Positions 43,501 to 55,398 are shown, numbered from the stretch's first letter. The stretch: DNA of 64,000 bases from Sophora flavescens (GCA_030762895.1 CM061062.1:137437104-137501103), one strand, 5' to 3'. Numbers and translations: made by a program. Notes: a model not told the origin generated them from the letters alone.

Positions 43501-45793
43501 CTGACTGAGAAGCCAATGTCTGCTGCTGATTTTGGCAAAATGAATAATGCCAACATGAATCTCAGTACTTACACTACTGCTTCCTTGGCCAAAACTGAAG
43601 AATTGATGAAGATTAAGGAAGAACAAGTTGAGCAGAACAATGCTGAAGTTCTTGGGCTAAAAAGAACAATGAGGAAGAAGACAACAGCTGTGAGAAAGCC
43701 AGCTGTCAAGAAGCCTACTGCTGGGATTGTAGTAAGGGAACAAACTGATGTTGCCCCTCAAGCTGCCCCTTCTCAAAAAAGGACAAGGAATGTGATCATG
43801 TCTCATAATGATGATGAGGATGATGAGGACAACGTCCCCATCAGTTTAGTTTTGAAGAAACAGAGGACTGCTGCTACTGCTGGTGTTGCTAATGTCCCTA
43901 TTCCCACACAACCCGGAAGGCAACCTCCAAGGAAACTTAAGTCTGTTATGACTTATGAGGTAACTCTTCCTGCTAATGACCCTATAAAATTAGCAGTAGA
44001 TGCCTTAGTATCTAGCTTTGAGGATAGAGTAGATGATGATTCTGCACCTACTACTGTGAACCAGACTGAAACCTTGGATGATGTATACATTCCCACACTA
44101 CCATCACCACAAAGAACTTCCCCTGACCAACCACAAACAGCCTCACCAGAAAGACCATATTTCCCACCCATTATACCTGAAAATGACCCCTGGTTCAACC
44201 AACCAGATGATGGAATTATCCTTGGTGCACCCTTTCCCAAAAACCAAAAGACAAAATTTCCATACACTGACCCCTATGTTCTTTATGATGGCCAATCTGA
44301 AAACTGGGCCAAAGTAAAGAGGAACTGGAAAATCCTTTACCACAAACATGAACCAGAACCAGTTTCAACATGACCCTTCTATCCCCTACCCAAGTATGAA
44401 TATGAACCCGAGACAATACCTCAACCTGATTATGTACCCATACCATATGTACCAAAAATCACCCGACCTCTTCCATCCACTCTGCACAACCATATTGGAC
44501 CTGCCCTAACTCATCTTCCACTGAAAAAATTCCCACCTAGAAAAATCTACCCAAACCTCATCAAATCCCCACCCTTCAAGCCATTCACTGATGGTGTAGA
44601 AAGACATAGCATTTCTGATTGGTCTAAGGATCCAGCAAAGAAAGATCTAACCAATGTCATCTACAAAAGATCAAGATCCTTCAGACATATTCCTTTTATA
44701 ATGGACAACAAAACCAAATGGGAGACATTCAGACACCCAAGCATCTATGGCAGAGTTGTGAGTCTCGTGGATCACCTCATGTATGCCTTTCTGGAGAATG
44801 AATTTGAATTGCCTAGGTATGTCAGGGCTGCAAACTTTGTCCCTCCAACTTGGCTATTTCATACCAAGAAGGAAACAAAGATTGGTGTCAGACCCGCCAT
44901 GATTGCTCCTGGACTACCTATGATTGACCTGAACAAGGAGAAGTAGAGAAATACTGGAAAGATGCCATTCCCAAAATCCTGCATGATTAATCCTGAAGAT
45001 GTCAACCTCACTGATCAGAATGTCATAGATTATTGGTTAGCACAACCTGTTGAAGATGTTCGTGAAGACGTTGCTGTTGACATTTGGAGAACTCATATGG
45101 TGGAATGTGCATAGGAAGCTTCCTCATCTGGTCTGAGTATGGAAGAGAAAAGACTCATTCCAAAAGTCAGAGGAAAGTGTGGACTCTCACATTCTGGGAC
45201 TACCTGTCACTAGTCCTGTTTTTGAAGAAGATCATGTCCACTAGGCCAAAGAGCTGCCCCCACCTGTTCTTACTCTTACTGACTCACCTCCACCATCTCC
45301 ACCTTCAGAGCACACTGATGAGGAAATAATAGTTGAAGACCCTGCTATGGATGTTGACTCTGTTCAACCAGTTACTGAGGTTGAGGAAGTTGCTGAGTCT
45401 GTTCCTAGATCAAGCACTTCTAAGAAACACTCATCTCAGCCAATGACTCTAACTGTCATTCATCCTAATTATCAACCTCAAACTTCCAGAGCTCTAGACA
45501 CTGTTCCAATTCAAGCACATGCTCAAGACAGTGCTGAAAGTTCAAGACTCTCATTGCCTCCGAATCTTGAAGAGATAATTGGAAGAATTATAGAGGAAAG
45601 AGTAAAAGTTAAGGTCAAGGTACAAGTGAGAGAGCAATTTACAGAAGCCCTGGCTCCAACAAATGTCATGATGAACCAAATGACGAGCATCATGCAAAGT
45701 TTTCAATAGAGTCACAATCTGCCAACTCAACCTCCCCCACCTCCACCAAACCAGAACCCTCCACCTCCACCTCCACCTCCACCCTCTTCTTAG
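43501..45793 (+). pseudogene. Extra 3' ORF of SIRE-like element, C-terminal part
   Basis: Reading resumes with 'LTEKPMSAADFGKMN', directly continuing 'SPEEQARI' at 38163. It includes a Lys-rich stretch ('RTMRKKTTAVRKPAVKKP'), acidic 'DDEDDEDN', Pro-rich segments, 'KTKWETFRHPSIYGRVVSL' and a coiled-coil-like 'EEIIGRIIEERVKVKVKV'. It ends in a Pro/Asn tail with a stop at 45791-45793. Stops at 44373, 44946 and later plus frameshifts near 45100-45340 show decay. The Pro-rich C-terminus before the polypurine tract is typical of this lineage. Function unknown. Confidence 0.75.
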
Positions 45794-46220
45794 TCTTTTC
45801 TTTTATTCCTTTAAACTGACAATGATGGTCCACTCCTTTTACCTTTTTGTCTGATGACAAGAAAGGGGGAGAAAGGATAGAGAATTAAATTTATGAAAGT
45901 CATTTTTTGAAAGTATATATTTGTTTGTATCTGCATGATCTTATTTGTTTATAACGCTCTGATACTATTTGATCTGATATCTTTTTGTTTGCTCTGATAC
46001 TTACTTACCTTAGTTTATATGCTCTGATACTATCTTTTGACTGATAAGTAGCTGAATTGATCTAATAAGATATAAATATGATATGTGCTGCTAAGTTTCT
46101 GTCGTATATTTTATTCCTGTTAAGTTTGAATGCTTTGTCTTAGGGGGAGCTTTGTAAGCTCTCTTAGACTTTGTTCACTCAAATTTAATTAGTTTTTGTC
46201 ATCATCAAAAAGGGGGAGAT
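45794..46220 (+). other. SIRE-like element 3' untranslated region and polypurine tract
   Basis: Four 'GCTCTGATACTAT'-like blocks recur between 45950 and 46035. There are three purine runs: AAGAAAGGGGGAGAAAGG near 45860, AGGGGGAGC near 46142, and AAAAAGGGGGAGAT (46207-46220). The last adjoins the LTR and is the true polypurine tract. Confidence 0.75.
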
Positions 46221-46607
46221 TGTTGGAACCAAAGTGATTTGGATTAACAATCTTTGAGTTTTGATGTTAACAAAAAGGATTAAATTTGCATGGCAAAGTT
46301 TTAGTTGAGATATAACATGCTTTATCTAGTCTTGCAGGAATGTTAAAAATATATAAGTTATTGAAACCTTGAATAAGTTTCCTTATATCTGCTTGGACTT
46401 AGATTGTGAATCCGCGTCCACTCGTGTAGACGAGCTACTCAAAACGTTTGGTAAATATATTTATTTATTTATATCTTTGAGTACACGGGATAATAAAATA
46501 ATCTCAGTAGACGGGAACTTTAATTTCTATAAGTAGACAAGCTTAAATGCCACGTCAGTAGACGTAGATTAAAAATAACTCAATGATGATAGACGAGAGG
46601 ATGTGTA
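46221..46607 (+). repeat. Truncated 3' LTR of the SIRE-like element
   Basis: It begins TGTTGGAACC and follows the 5' LTR for about 360 bases with roughly 20 substitutions and one 27-base deletion. It stops after 'GACGAGAGGATGTG', where unrelated sequence begins. The remaining ~1.1 kb of LTR and the target duplication are missing. Confidence 0.85.
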
Positions 46608-48236
46608 CTCCACTTGCATGTGATCCCATTTCTAGAACAAAGGGGCACACTGCTATCTTGTTAGCTAGGCTGCTACACTAGAATACAGAATATAGAGAGA
46701 AGAAAAAGAACAGAGAAAAAATTGTTGTATTAATCAGAATGAGAATATTCTCCTCAAGGGACTCATTTCCTCCACCAAGCAAATGCTCTGGGTACCAATC
46801 TGTTACCAAAGAAAAAGTATATTGAGGATGTTTTTATGAATTTGAAGGAACAGGATACCCAAGGTTTTTGTCCCTTTTCAGTAATAACTTTTGTGTGTGC
46901 CTAACCAATCATACATGATATTATGTTTGGTAGTTTTTTGTGCAAAAATAAATCATGTTTCATGATACTTGATTAGCAGCTGGTTGAAATAAAGATTTTT
47001 ATTAGGGTTGATTTGGCACAATTTCAATGGTAAAGAACCAAGAGAACTACTTATAACAAGAAGTTGATAGTAGGCAAATTTGCCGCTAAGGATTGCTTTT
47101 GATAAGTATTAGTCAATGTACTGCATAATAGCAGAAGGTAATCCAGGTATTCTAACCATTATTACAGAGTGGAACACTGAGGCTCCAAACTTCTAAGGTG
47201 GTTTTTCAGAACCTTGTGTATGAGTGTATTTACATATTCTTAGGTGTGCAATCAATAAAAGTATTTTTACTTGTAAAGTAGGTGTAATGCATGACCAACA
47301 CAATAAAAGCATGCTCTTATTAGTAGACTTGTCAAGTGGTTAGCCAAAATTTCGAAATCAAATAAAAGTGAACATTTTATAGGTGCTCAAATCCTTGAAT
47401 AACATATTTGATAGTGAGAATTCCGTTGACTGTGTGTGATCAAAGTTAAAATTGGAAAGTAAAATTTCAAAAGTAGTCTTCTGTTTTCAGAGCCAAAATG
47501 TAATTTAAAAAATAAAAAGAAAAAAAAGAAAAGAAAACACACACGCCCACAATGCATTTCGTCCATGTAGCTGATTTGTCTGATGAGGAAAGACTTTTGG
47601 TTTGTTGTTTTTACAGCATTCACTTAACTTTCCTATATGAATGCATTTGAAAAGTGATAACCCATGTTCAAAATTATTAACAACAATTGGATGCAGTCGA
47701 ATAGTAAGTATAGAATTTTATGAATTTCCATTTTCAAAATTAAGCAGAGAGTTTAATGCTTAAAGTAACAACCATCTAAGACCAAATTTAACGGTTGTTC
47801 TTAAGAACTGGTTCTTATAAGAACCTTCATTGGAGATAGATGACATGGCAGTCAGGTTGTAGAACGGTTCTTCTATAAGAATCGTTCTTGCCAAACAATT
47901 TTTTTTTCATTGAGAGAGTGAGAGAGTGAGTAAATAATACTTGTGGGACCCATCTAAGAACTCAAAATGAGTTTTTCCATTGGAGTGAAATAGAGGTTGG
48001 ATTCTTATATCACATGTGGTATCTTTGAACCCACAAATTAATAGATAAGAACCAAAATGTAGTTCTACCACCGTGGATGCTCTAAATTCACTCCAAGCAA
48101 CCTTTGTTGCATATAAATAATAAATAAAATCTTATAAGAAATTTCAAGCTAAAGCGAGTTGAATTTTTTCTAAAATTGAATTGAATTGACACTTTTGAGC
48201 AAGTCTAACACTACAATGTCTAATAGAAATAAAACC
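46608..48236. other. Non-coding host interval
   Basis: No gene is seen. Bases 47790-48085 have MITE-like style ('AACGGTTGTTCTTAAGAAC', repeated 'GGTTCTTATAAGAA', and 'CCACCGTGGATGCTCTAA' at the end), but I cannot pair clear terminal repeats. Purine-rich A/G runs lie near 46700 and 47510. Confidence 0.5.
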
Positions 48237-48645
48237 CAGCCACTGAGCTGATTGAAATGCACACGTTTTAGATGGCTTCACTCTTGGCAAGGCTAAAGGT
48301 TTTGAAGCAGTGGAACTTAACTTGGACTTAGAAATTGTTTTTAAATCCATTAAAGGCAGCAGCCTGGGAAGTGTGGCTCGATGGAGCTTGGTTGCTAGGA
48401 TCAGCGAGGCTGATCGATATCGGTTGGGAAGTGCAAATCACTCATATTTATAGAGAAGCGAACAAGTGTGCGGATGCTTTAGTTAATGTAAGCTGTGAGC
48501 ATAAGGATGGGCTGGTGGTTTATGAGTCTACACCTGTGTCTCTCTACTATAATGAGAGTTTCTACTCCCTGTTTAGTTTGCTGTAATCTTTTTTGCATGG
48601 GCTTAGGCCCCATTATCCAAAAAAAAAACAGCCACTGAGCTGATT
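48237..48645 (+). mobile_element. 5'-truncated LINE with 17-bp target site duplication
   Basis: CAGCCACTGAGCTGATT occurs at 48237-48253 and again at 48629-48645. Between them lies 375 bases ending in an A-run after 'CCCCATTATCC'. The insert encodes the end of an RNase H-type domain of plant LINEs: 'AKGFEAVELNLDLEIVFKSI', a frameshift, then 'VQITHIYREANKCADALV' and a stop. A 3' A-tail, 5' truncation and a long direct target duplication are the hallmarks of L1-type target-primed reverse transcription. Confidence 0.9.
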
Positions 48646-48837
48646 TGCAACTTGCAAGGATAAGCCCATAAATGATGCCAGCCCAAGGTAAATTTAGATG
48701 TATATCTATCTTTGGACAAGATTCATTTCTCCAAATTGTATACAGTATGTACTCAACTAATATTCAAAGTCAAGAAGAGGGTCAAATCAAAGTCTAAAGA
48801 AGAAGTCAATGTAATTTCTACAAATTTAAACCTTCTG

Positions 48838-51258
48838 TCACATTAATTCTTCAATACTTCTAAATTCCGAATCATTAAAACTCTTGAGGGATGCAACTGG
48901 AACAGTTATGTCTTTAATCCCAAGCAAATGATGGTCCAGGTAGATCACTATCACAGTGATATCATCAAGAAAAGAATGTCTGCTTCCCATCCCAAGCATC
49001 TCTAGATCAACAAATGTGACATCATTTTTATCCTTTAAAGCAGTCTTTAAGAGTTTCCTTGCTATTCCCTGTTTAAGAAAATCACAGAATTAGCATTTTC
49101 ATATCATATGCAAAGGCTGATAAATAAAAGCAAAAAGAAGTGCCAAATGCTTACAGCTCGGGGGTTTTTCCAAACTATATCAGCAGCTTTATCAATTGAG
49201 ACCAAGTCCCAAAAAGCACGAGAAGCAAATATAATGAATCTATCAGAGATGGTTAAGGCTCTCGAAAACAGAGTTGGCTCTGCTGTAAGCACAGCTTCGG
49301 TGATGGGTTCAGGAAGTCGAAATTTTTGTGGAACAGATGTAGGAACGGTGAAATCGGGACGCTTCAAATATATATCCCCTACAGATCTTGATAGCTCGCT
49401 GATGCCTTTGACACGCCATCCATCAATCTCATTAACCTTAAAGACAATATTAGCATCATTTGGGTGCATAAGCTTCAGTTCAGTTCTAATTGTTCTGTTT
49501 CTGACATTGTGTTCTGTAGTGAGTTTTTCAGCAATGATCGTGTGAGTTTTGTGCTCTTCAGAACATAGTACAGCACATGAGTCTCCTACATTTGCAATAT
49601 GGAGTGTCCCTTTCCATATCACACCAACCAAACAGCTTGAACCACTTATCGCAAAGAATGGATTACTTTCAACATTCGTTTCAGCATGAGCAATAAAACC
49701 ATTCTCCGTAGCTTTAATTGCACCACGGAGAACATCACCAGAGAAAGTACGGTGCTCCCAATCATATCTGTAACCAAACAATACAATCAAAACCATATAA
49801 ATATAAGCCTAAAGGGCCATCCATATAACAAAAAAAGAGCTGATGTTGATAAAATACATTGCAGCCAGACAATTATTAATAGTTATTACAGCACCTAAGG
49901 ACTATAATGCAGATCCAATACAGCAGCTAACTATAACAAAGCAAGACCAATTATAAAGCAGGAAAAATCTAACAGCAGCAATAGAGGAAAACAAACTTTA
50001 AATCTAATATAAGGCCTACAATGCATTGACCTACACAATTATGTACCCATCAATTTAAATCCAAAACAAGAAAAAACTTTTAGAAAATGAAAACAAATAA
50101 ATGGATTTTCATAATTAATTGTAATTAATCTTCATAATACCCTGAATCTAATATCTTTTTTCCAATTTTCTGATCTTCATAATTAGAAAAGTTATTGTTT
50201 CCATACTCATACTACCTCAAATGATATACATAAAGAATTAGGAACACATTAATTTCAAATGACATATTAAATGCAAGAATGTTCTTACCCAAATACAAAA
50301 GAAATACTATATGATAACAAAGATGATATAGAAGGGGGGAAAACTACACACAAGAACCTTTAAGATCGATGAACATTACTAAAAACATTATTTTCCTTGT
50401 CCTGTTTCTTAGACATGCAATCGTTTAATTTTGGGTGTATGTTTTCATTCCATCTTTCCGGTCATTGTTTCCATACTCATGCCACCCCAAATGATATACA
50501 TAAAGAATAAAGAATTAGGAACACATTAATTTCAAATGACATATTAAATGCAAGAATGTACTTACCCAAATACAAAAGAAATAGTATATGATAATAAAGA
50601 TGATATAGAAGGGGAAAAAACTACACACAAGAACCTTTAAGATGGATGAACATTACTAAGGTGGTTCCTAAGACATTATTTTCCCTGTCCTGTTTCTTAG
50701 ACATGCAATCAATATTTGGTTCATTTTAATTTTGGGTGTACGTTTTCATTCCATCTTTCCAAATAATAAATAGAAAAAAAACATCATTCAAAAGGGCCAT
50801 GCATCCATATAATAACAAGAATATATGTTACATGAAATGAAATTAACAAACATGAAAAGAATAATTCAGTAAGACTCACTGATTAGTTGCTGAAAGAGAT
50901 GATTCTTGATAAACATGGCAGCGTGAGGACCGCAATGGCCATCATAAACTCCAACAAAGGTTGCATTCATTCCCGTCTCAACCTGGCAGTGAGACTCCAT
51001 TTCTTGATTGGCTTGAATCGCAACACAGGAAAACTCGCCACACGAATGCTTTAAGCTATCGCGCCACCACATTAATGACTTTGAAGTCGAGTCGATCTCA
51101 TCATCATCAGAACCGTCGCCATCATTGGCGTTTCCCGGGCCGCTGCTACTGCCACCATCATTGGCTCTTGGCTGGCCGGAGGTGTCGCCGCCATACCTCT
51201 TTGAGCGGAAGAAAACAAATTTGGCTTTTTCCAAAAGCTTCTTGAGATTCAAAGACAT
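48838..51258 (-). CDS. PP2C-type protein phosphatase (clade D-like), three exons, possibly inactive
   Basis: Exons on the minus strand: 51258-50880, 49767-49155, 49068-48838, about 407 residues, usual for clade D PP2Cs, which dephosphorylate targets such as plasma-membrane H+-ATPase. Visible blocks: 'CGEFSCVAIQANQEMESHCQ', 'TFVGVYDGHCGPHAA', 'SGSSCLVGVIWKGTLHIANV', 'GDSCAVL', 'SRSVGDIYLKRP', 'HSFLDDITVIVIYLD'. Two oddities: 'DGHGG' is 'DGHCG', and the usual S-D-G-L-W-D block, which holds a metal-binding Asp, is 'SRAFWD'. The introns at 49154-49069 (phase 0) and 50879-49768 have GT...AG, but using the GT at 50879 shifts the frame by one base. The gene may be a pseudophosphatase or a recent pseudogene. 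Exons 2 and 3 are otherwise open. Confidence 0.75.
50193..50760. repeat. Tandem duplication inside PP2C intron 1
   Basis: Units 50193-50463 and 50464-50760 both start ATTGTTTCCATACTCAT and end near TTCCATCTTTCC. They differ by scattered substitutions and insertions of about 7 and 20 bases in the second. The duplication lies wholly within the first intron. Confidence 0.88.
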
Positions 51259-51399
51259 TGTGTCTGATGGTTACACAAAGTAGTGTGTTTGAAAAAAAGT
51301 GTGAGAGAATAGAGAAAAGGAAATGATTGATGGAAGCAAGAAAACTAAAGAAAGTGTAGATTGAAAACTGAATTGTGCGTTTGTAAACAATGGAGGAGA

Positions 51400-51410
51400 C
51401 TATTTATATA
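51400..51410 (-). promoter_or_regulatory. TATA box of the PP2C gene
   Basis: The minus strand reads TATATAAATAG about 142 bases upstream of the ATG at 51258, a normal plant spacing with a ~110-base 5' UTR. Confidence 0.65.
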
Positions 51411-52165
51411 CACACTCGAGAAGGAAGGAGCAACTGAGAGAGACAAGTAACTGTCTTCAACTGACCTAACGACTTAACAGAAAAGCGGTTGTAGTAAAAG
51501 CATTTAGTGCGACAATCGAAAATTAATTAAAATGCATTTTAGTGTGTTACGAGGAGCAAGGAAACCCTTGTCGAAACTTCTAAAAATGCCCAACAAGGAT
51601 AGGCCCAAAAGGACCCAAGCAGCTATTATTTTATAGCTATGCTGAAGGAGCAACTGAGAGATAAAAGCATGCATGCAAGATTCTTTAATAAATAAATAAA
51701 ATAATATATACATGTTTATTGAATTTTCTGCCAATTGAAATTTTCTTATATCTTAATGTCTTAAACTAAATAAATAATATATGCATATATGCGGTACCAC
51801 TCCCCACTCACCAGTCACCTCACCTGTCACTGATTTTATTATTGATGGAATATGTTCATGCAACAATCGAAAAATAAAATGCATTAGGGAAATAATAAAT
51901 TTTTTTACGTAACATAAGAATGAATAAAAATGTCACAAATAAGAAGTTAGTGTAGACCAAATTAAAAAATGGGTTGGGCTAAGGTGCACCACCCATATTT
52001 TGCACCACCCACTACACCACTCATATGTGGTAAATTTTGGACCAATCAAATTGGCACATGGGTTTGGTCAAAATTTAAAACTTTTAGTTGTATTTCTACT
52101 GTAGTCAAATATATGAATACAATATATTGTAGTATAGTATAAGTACTCTTTGTATTCGCAAATTT
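51411..52165. other. Non-coding interval upstream of PP2C
   Basis: AT-rich promoter-distal sequence; no gene seen. It includes a pyrimidine-rich block 'CACTCCCCACTCACCAG' near 51800 and a 'CACCACCCATATTTTGCACC' block near 51985 that looks repetitive but whose ends I cannot define. Confidence 0.5.
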
Positions 52166-52314
52166 AACCCATATTAAAATAATATTTTTTGATTAAAAAA
52201 ACTGATTATATTGCAAAATAATATTTTAATATGAATTAAAATAATGTTCGTTGTCAATAATATTTTACAATATAATCAGTTTTTTTAATAAAAAAATTTA
52301 TTTTAATATGAGTT
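52166..52314. repeat. Long AT-rich inverted repeat (hairpin)
   Basis: Left arm about 52166-52228 (AACCCATATTAAAATAATAT ... ACTGATTATATTG) pairs with right arm about 52250-52314 (CAATATAATCAGTTTTTTT ... AATATGAGTT) with few mismatches and a ~20-base loop. It may be a foldback MITE. Confidence 0.75.
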
Positions 52315-52501
52315 AAAATAATACTAATAATTTGTTGCATTGCATGAAATGTAATAATATGAATTTAAATTTTGTGTTAATTTCAATTTAAATGTAATAA
52401 TATGAAATGTAATAATTTGTTGTATTGCATGAAATGTAAAGATTTTTTATTTACACTGTTAACCAATTGAGTGATACTTGGCAGTTAACTATGGTCTCGG
52501 A

Positions 52502-52763
52502 TAGGTGATCGACTCGGTGAACCCAATAATCCGAACGGTTTAAATTGGTTTTTTTGGTGTTCGGATCTGAATTAATCACTATATTTAAGTTTATATATAT
52601 AATTTTAATATTTAATATTAATAAATTTAATTTTATATAATTTTTTTAAATTTTATATATATTTAAATATTGAATTATTATATATGTATTTTGACATTTA
52701 ATAATCTTCGGGTCCGAACGTTTTCATTGAAATCCGAACCAAACCGACTTGTGAACACCCCTA
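52502..52763. mobile_element. hAT-type MITE (262 bp)
   Basis: The left end TAGGTGATCGACTCGGTG and the reverse-complemented right end TAGGGGTGTTCACAAGTCGG are imperfect terminal inverted repeats. They are flanked by GTCTCGGA (52494-52501) and GTCTAGGA (52764-52771), an 8-bp target duplication with one mismatch. Sub-terminal 'AATCCGAACGG' and 'GGTCCGAACG' blocks also pair. No coding capacity. Confidence 0.7.
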
Positions 52764-53117
52764 GTCTAGGATTCGAACTGAAATTAAAATGAGGGAATTA
52801 GTTCAGCCAAAATTTAACTATATGGCTAACACTAAGTTGTTAGTTAGTGATTGATATATTAAATTAATGTTTTAATGTGTATTTATTTTTTATTTATAAA
52901 ATTAATTTATAAAATTAATTGCTTAATTACCTACTTAATGCGTAAGTTAAGTAACAACAACAACGCGTAACTTAACGCATAAGTTAAGTAAATTAACAGT
53001 AAATAATTAATAATAAATTCATTAACGAATGGGGATATCTGTTTTCAAAAATAAATGATATATATCCGACAAGAACGCTAGTATAATATATACTGAAATG
53101 AAACATATCTTAAGACT

Positions 53118-53290
53118 CACTTGTTAATTGCTCAAAGAGACGACGCTTGATGAACTTGTTGGAAGCATCGTCACCACCGTTGCCATCATCATTAACTCCA
53201 ACAAAGATGTCATTCCAGCCGGTCTCAACCTGGCTATGATCCTCAATAACTCCATTAGCCTGAGTCAATTCATAAGAAAATTCACCACAT
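53118..53290 (-). pseudogene. PP2C exon-1 fragment
   Basis: The minus-strand frame reads 'SCGEFSYELTQANGVIEDHS', 'QVETGWNDIFVGVNDDGNGG' and 'FIKRRLFEQLTS'. It corresponds to the end of exon 1 of the PP2C gene 2 kb away. The metal-binding 'GVYDGHGGP' has become 'GVNDDGNGGDD'. It ends with the same AGTGAGTCTTA donor-region sequence. No exon 2 or 3 is found downstream. It is a dispersed-duplicate remnant. Confidence 0.8.
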
Positions 53291-53298
53291 GAATCCAA

Positions 53299-55167
53299 GA
53301 CCCGGAGTCAATGGGGGCAATCTATTTCTAAAATAATTAATAATAGTTATCACTATATATATGAAGATAAAGACATGAATGTTAAAATAATAAAATTTTA
53401 ATACATCCAACCAAATAAATTATAAAGACATTTGTTGTTGTTAGAGGTTTGATTCATAAGATTTCAATGAAGATTCTTGCTCATTTGATAGTAATTTCTT
53501 CTTCAAAAAAATTATGTCTAACCAATAAATTTGGTGAAATAATCTAGACCCTTCAAATTGTCAGGTGGCATGACTTTTTTTTCTTCTAGAATTGTCCTTT
53601 CAAACATTGGTCAAATTAAAGTTAGTGTTATAAAATTTAGAGCAGACATCGACTCAACTAGGATATTGAGTTAATGGGTCACGAACTAGTGAATGGTTGA
53701 ACCGGTTGACTCGCTGTATATTAAAAAATTCCAACAAAAAAATATTATGTAAGCTAACATAATTAAACAAATATCAAGAAATAATAACAACTATTTAAAT
53801 AAATCACATTGCTACCGGACCCTGAGCAGAGATTAGTCCCATAGAGGGTTCAAATGACCTGAGTCAAGGGGATACTTTGTGGATTCATTGAGGTGCCAAA
53901 GGCACTAATTACGAAATTAAAAAAAATCACACTAAGATTAGTTTTAAAATCTGGTTTTAAACAAGTACATTAGAGATCAATATAAATCTTACAAGATTTT
54001 ATTGAATTTTCTTTCTAAATTGATTTCAGGACTCACTTTTTAAAGCCAACAAGTAGTATTACGAACTAGCTAGATTGAACTAAAATAAAATTTAATTTTT
54101 AATGGACTAGCTCCACCAAACGTAGCATTACGGACATAGGCCTTGTAAATCTACACAAGTTACAAAGGCAGTATTTATATTCCAATAGTGAATAGCCCAG
54201 TAGACCAATTCTTAGTTTTATAGAAGTCCAATAGTGTAGATCCGTTTTCTCTGTTAAAGCAAACACAAACAACTCTAGTCTCCATGCATTGGAAACCTAG
54301 CACCGCATTGCCATAGAGAAGCGAGGAGCTTGGGACAGATCTACTTTCAGTCATGAACTGCCTCGGAACAAAACCGCCGACCACCACAGTCCAATCATGG
54401 GTGGCATGGATGCAAATAAATTAACAATGGGGGGCAAAAGTAAAATATATGAGACAATCATATTTTTTTAAAAAAAATGAGTGGGTGCATATGCCCACAC
54501 TCACCTGTATGTGCGTCCGCCCCTGCTTTTCAAGGTCACAATCATCATCAACAAGACCCATGGACGTGCGGCAGCATGCAGGAATCATCTTTGTAAAAAG
54601 ACGAAGACATCATGCATTCCCCTCTAAAATGAAGAGATTGAAACTATGAGATTAGTGGAAAACACGTATTGCTCTATTTTTATTCAGTGGTCTCGTGCCA
54701 TTTTATAGGCTATAGCACATCAAGTGATGATAAACAATAAACAATTAGAAGAAAAAAAAAAGAGACTCTAAACTAACTCCTAAAATTTGGTAACTTGGGG
54801 TGACTAAGAAACTAAACAATGAGAGTAAAAGGGGGAGTGAAATCAGGGATTCTAAATTTCAAAATTTGCTAGGCTAGAATGGTGAATTGAATGAGAGTAA
54901 AGGGGGGGAGTGAGATCAGGGATTGTGTTGATGGTTTTTTTGGATGTGAATAAATGTAATAAAGATGTTCATTGACCTAGGTATTCTAATGTTTTTCACG
55001 GCTACTTTATAAACTCCCAGGAAAAAAACGTTGAATACATAATTGTCAATTAAGCCTTAACAAACGTTAATATGATATACCTATTGCACCGTAAAAAAAC
55101 TTGAAATGAGCTGAAGTGATAGGAGCTTGACATTGCTTATTCTCCTAACTGAAGAAAAGAAAAGGAA
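53299..55167. other. Non-coding interval
   Basis: No supported gene. A 70-codon minus-strand frame at 54175-54387 has balanced composition but no recognisable domain. Two related 'GAGTAAA(A)GGGGG(G)AGTGA' segments at about 54820 and 54893 form an imperfect direct repeat. A 'GTGCATATGCCCACACTC' block near 54485 looks repeat-derived. Confidence 0.45.
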
Positions 55168-55398
55168 TTCTTTCAAATAATTAAAACAAATTGAAATGGC
55201 CGAATAGAATTTACAAAAGATTCATTCCTACGAATATGTTCCAACCGCCAGAGTAAGCATAATGGGTGTGATATAATGTTTAGACTTCTTTCAAATATTT
55301 AAAAAAACGAATGGTCTAATAAAATTTACAAAAGTTTCAGTTCTACAAATAAATTTTCAACCGCCAAAGTAGGTATAATAGGTGTGATATAATGTCTA
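55168..55398. repeat. Tandem duplication, ~116-bp unit
   Basis: Units 55168-55285 and 55286-55398 share 'TTCTTTCAAATA', 'AATTTACAAAAG', 'CAACCGCC' and 'GGTGTGATATAATGT' in the same order. They are about 80% alike by eye. Confidence 0.85.

Larger units (their letters stand above)
21886..46607 (+). mobile_element. SIRE-lineage Ty1/copia retrotransposon carrying nested insertions
   Basis: Order on the plus strand: 5' LTR, tRNA-iMet primer site, gag, protease-integrase-RT, (insertions 27360-36841), end of RNase H, extra 3' ORF (split by 38164-43496), polypurine tract, truncated 3' LTR. The long LTR, C-rich tract, two zinc knuckles and a long ORF downstream of pol fit the SIRE/Maximus lineage. 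Many stops and frameshifts make it defective. The two LTRs differ at about 20 of the ~360 comparable positions by hand count, so it is older than the LARD-like element nested in it. Confidence 0.88.

Noticed and set aside
37480..45793. Extra 3' ORF as a true envelope gene
   Set aside because: No signal peptide, transmembrane segment or glycosylation-rich ectodomain is visible; the protein looks hydrophilic with Lys-, acidic- and Pro-rich segments.
47790..48085. MITE suggested by 'CCACCGTGGATGCTCTAA' and GGTTCTTATAAGAA repeats
   Set aside because: I could not pair terminal inverted repeats or find a target duplication, so it is only mentioned in the interval note.
54175..54387. 70-codon minus-strand frame as a gene exon
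   Set aside because: Balanced composition but no recognisable domain, no partner exons and no clear splice sites.
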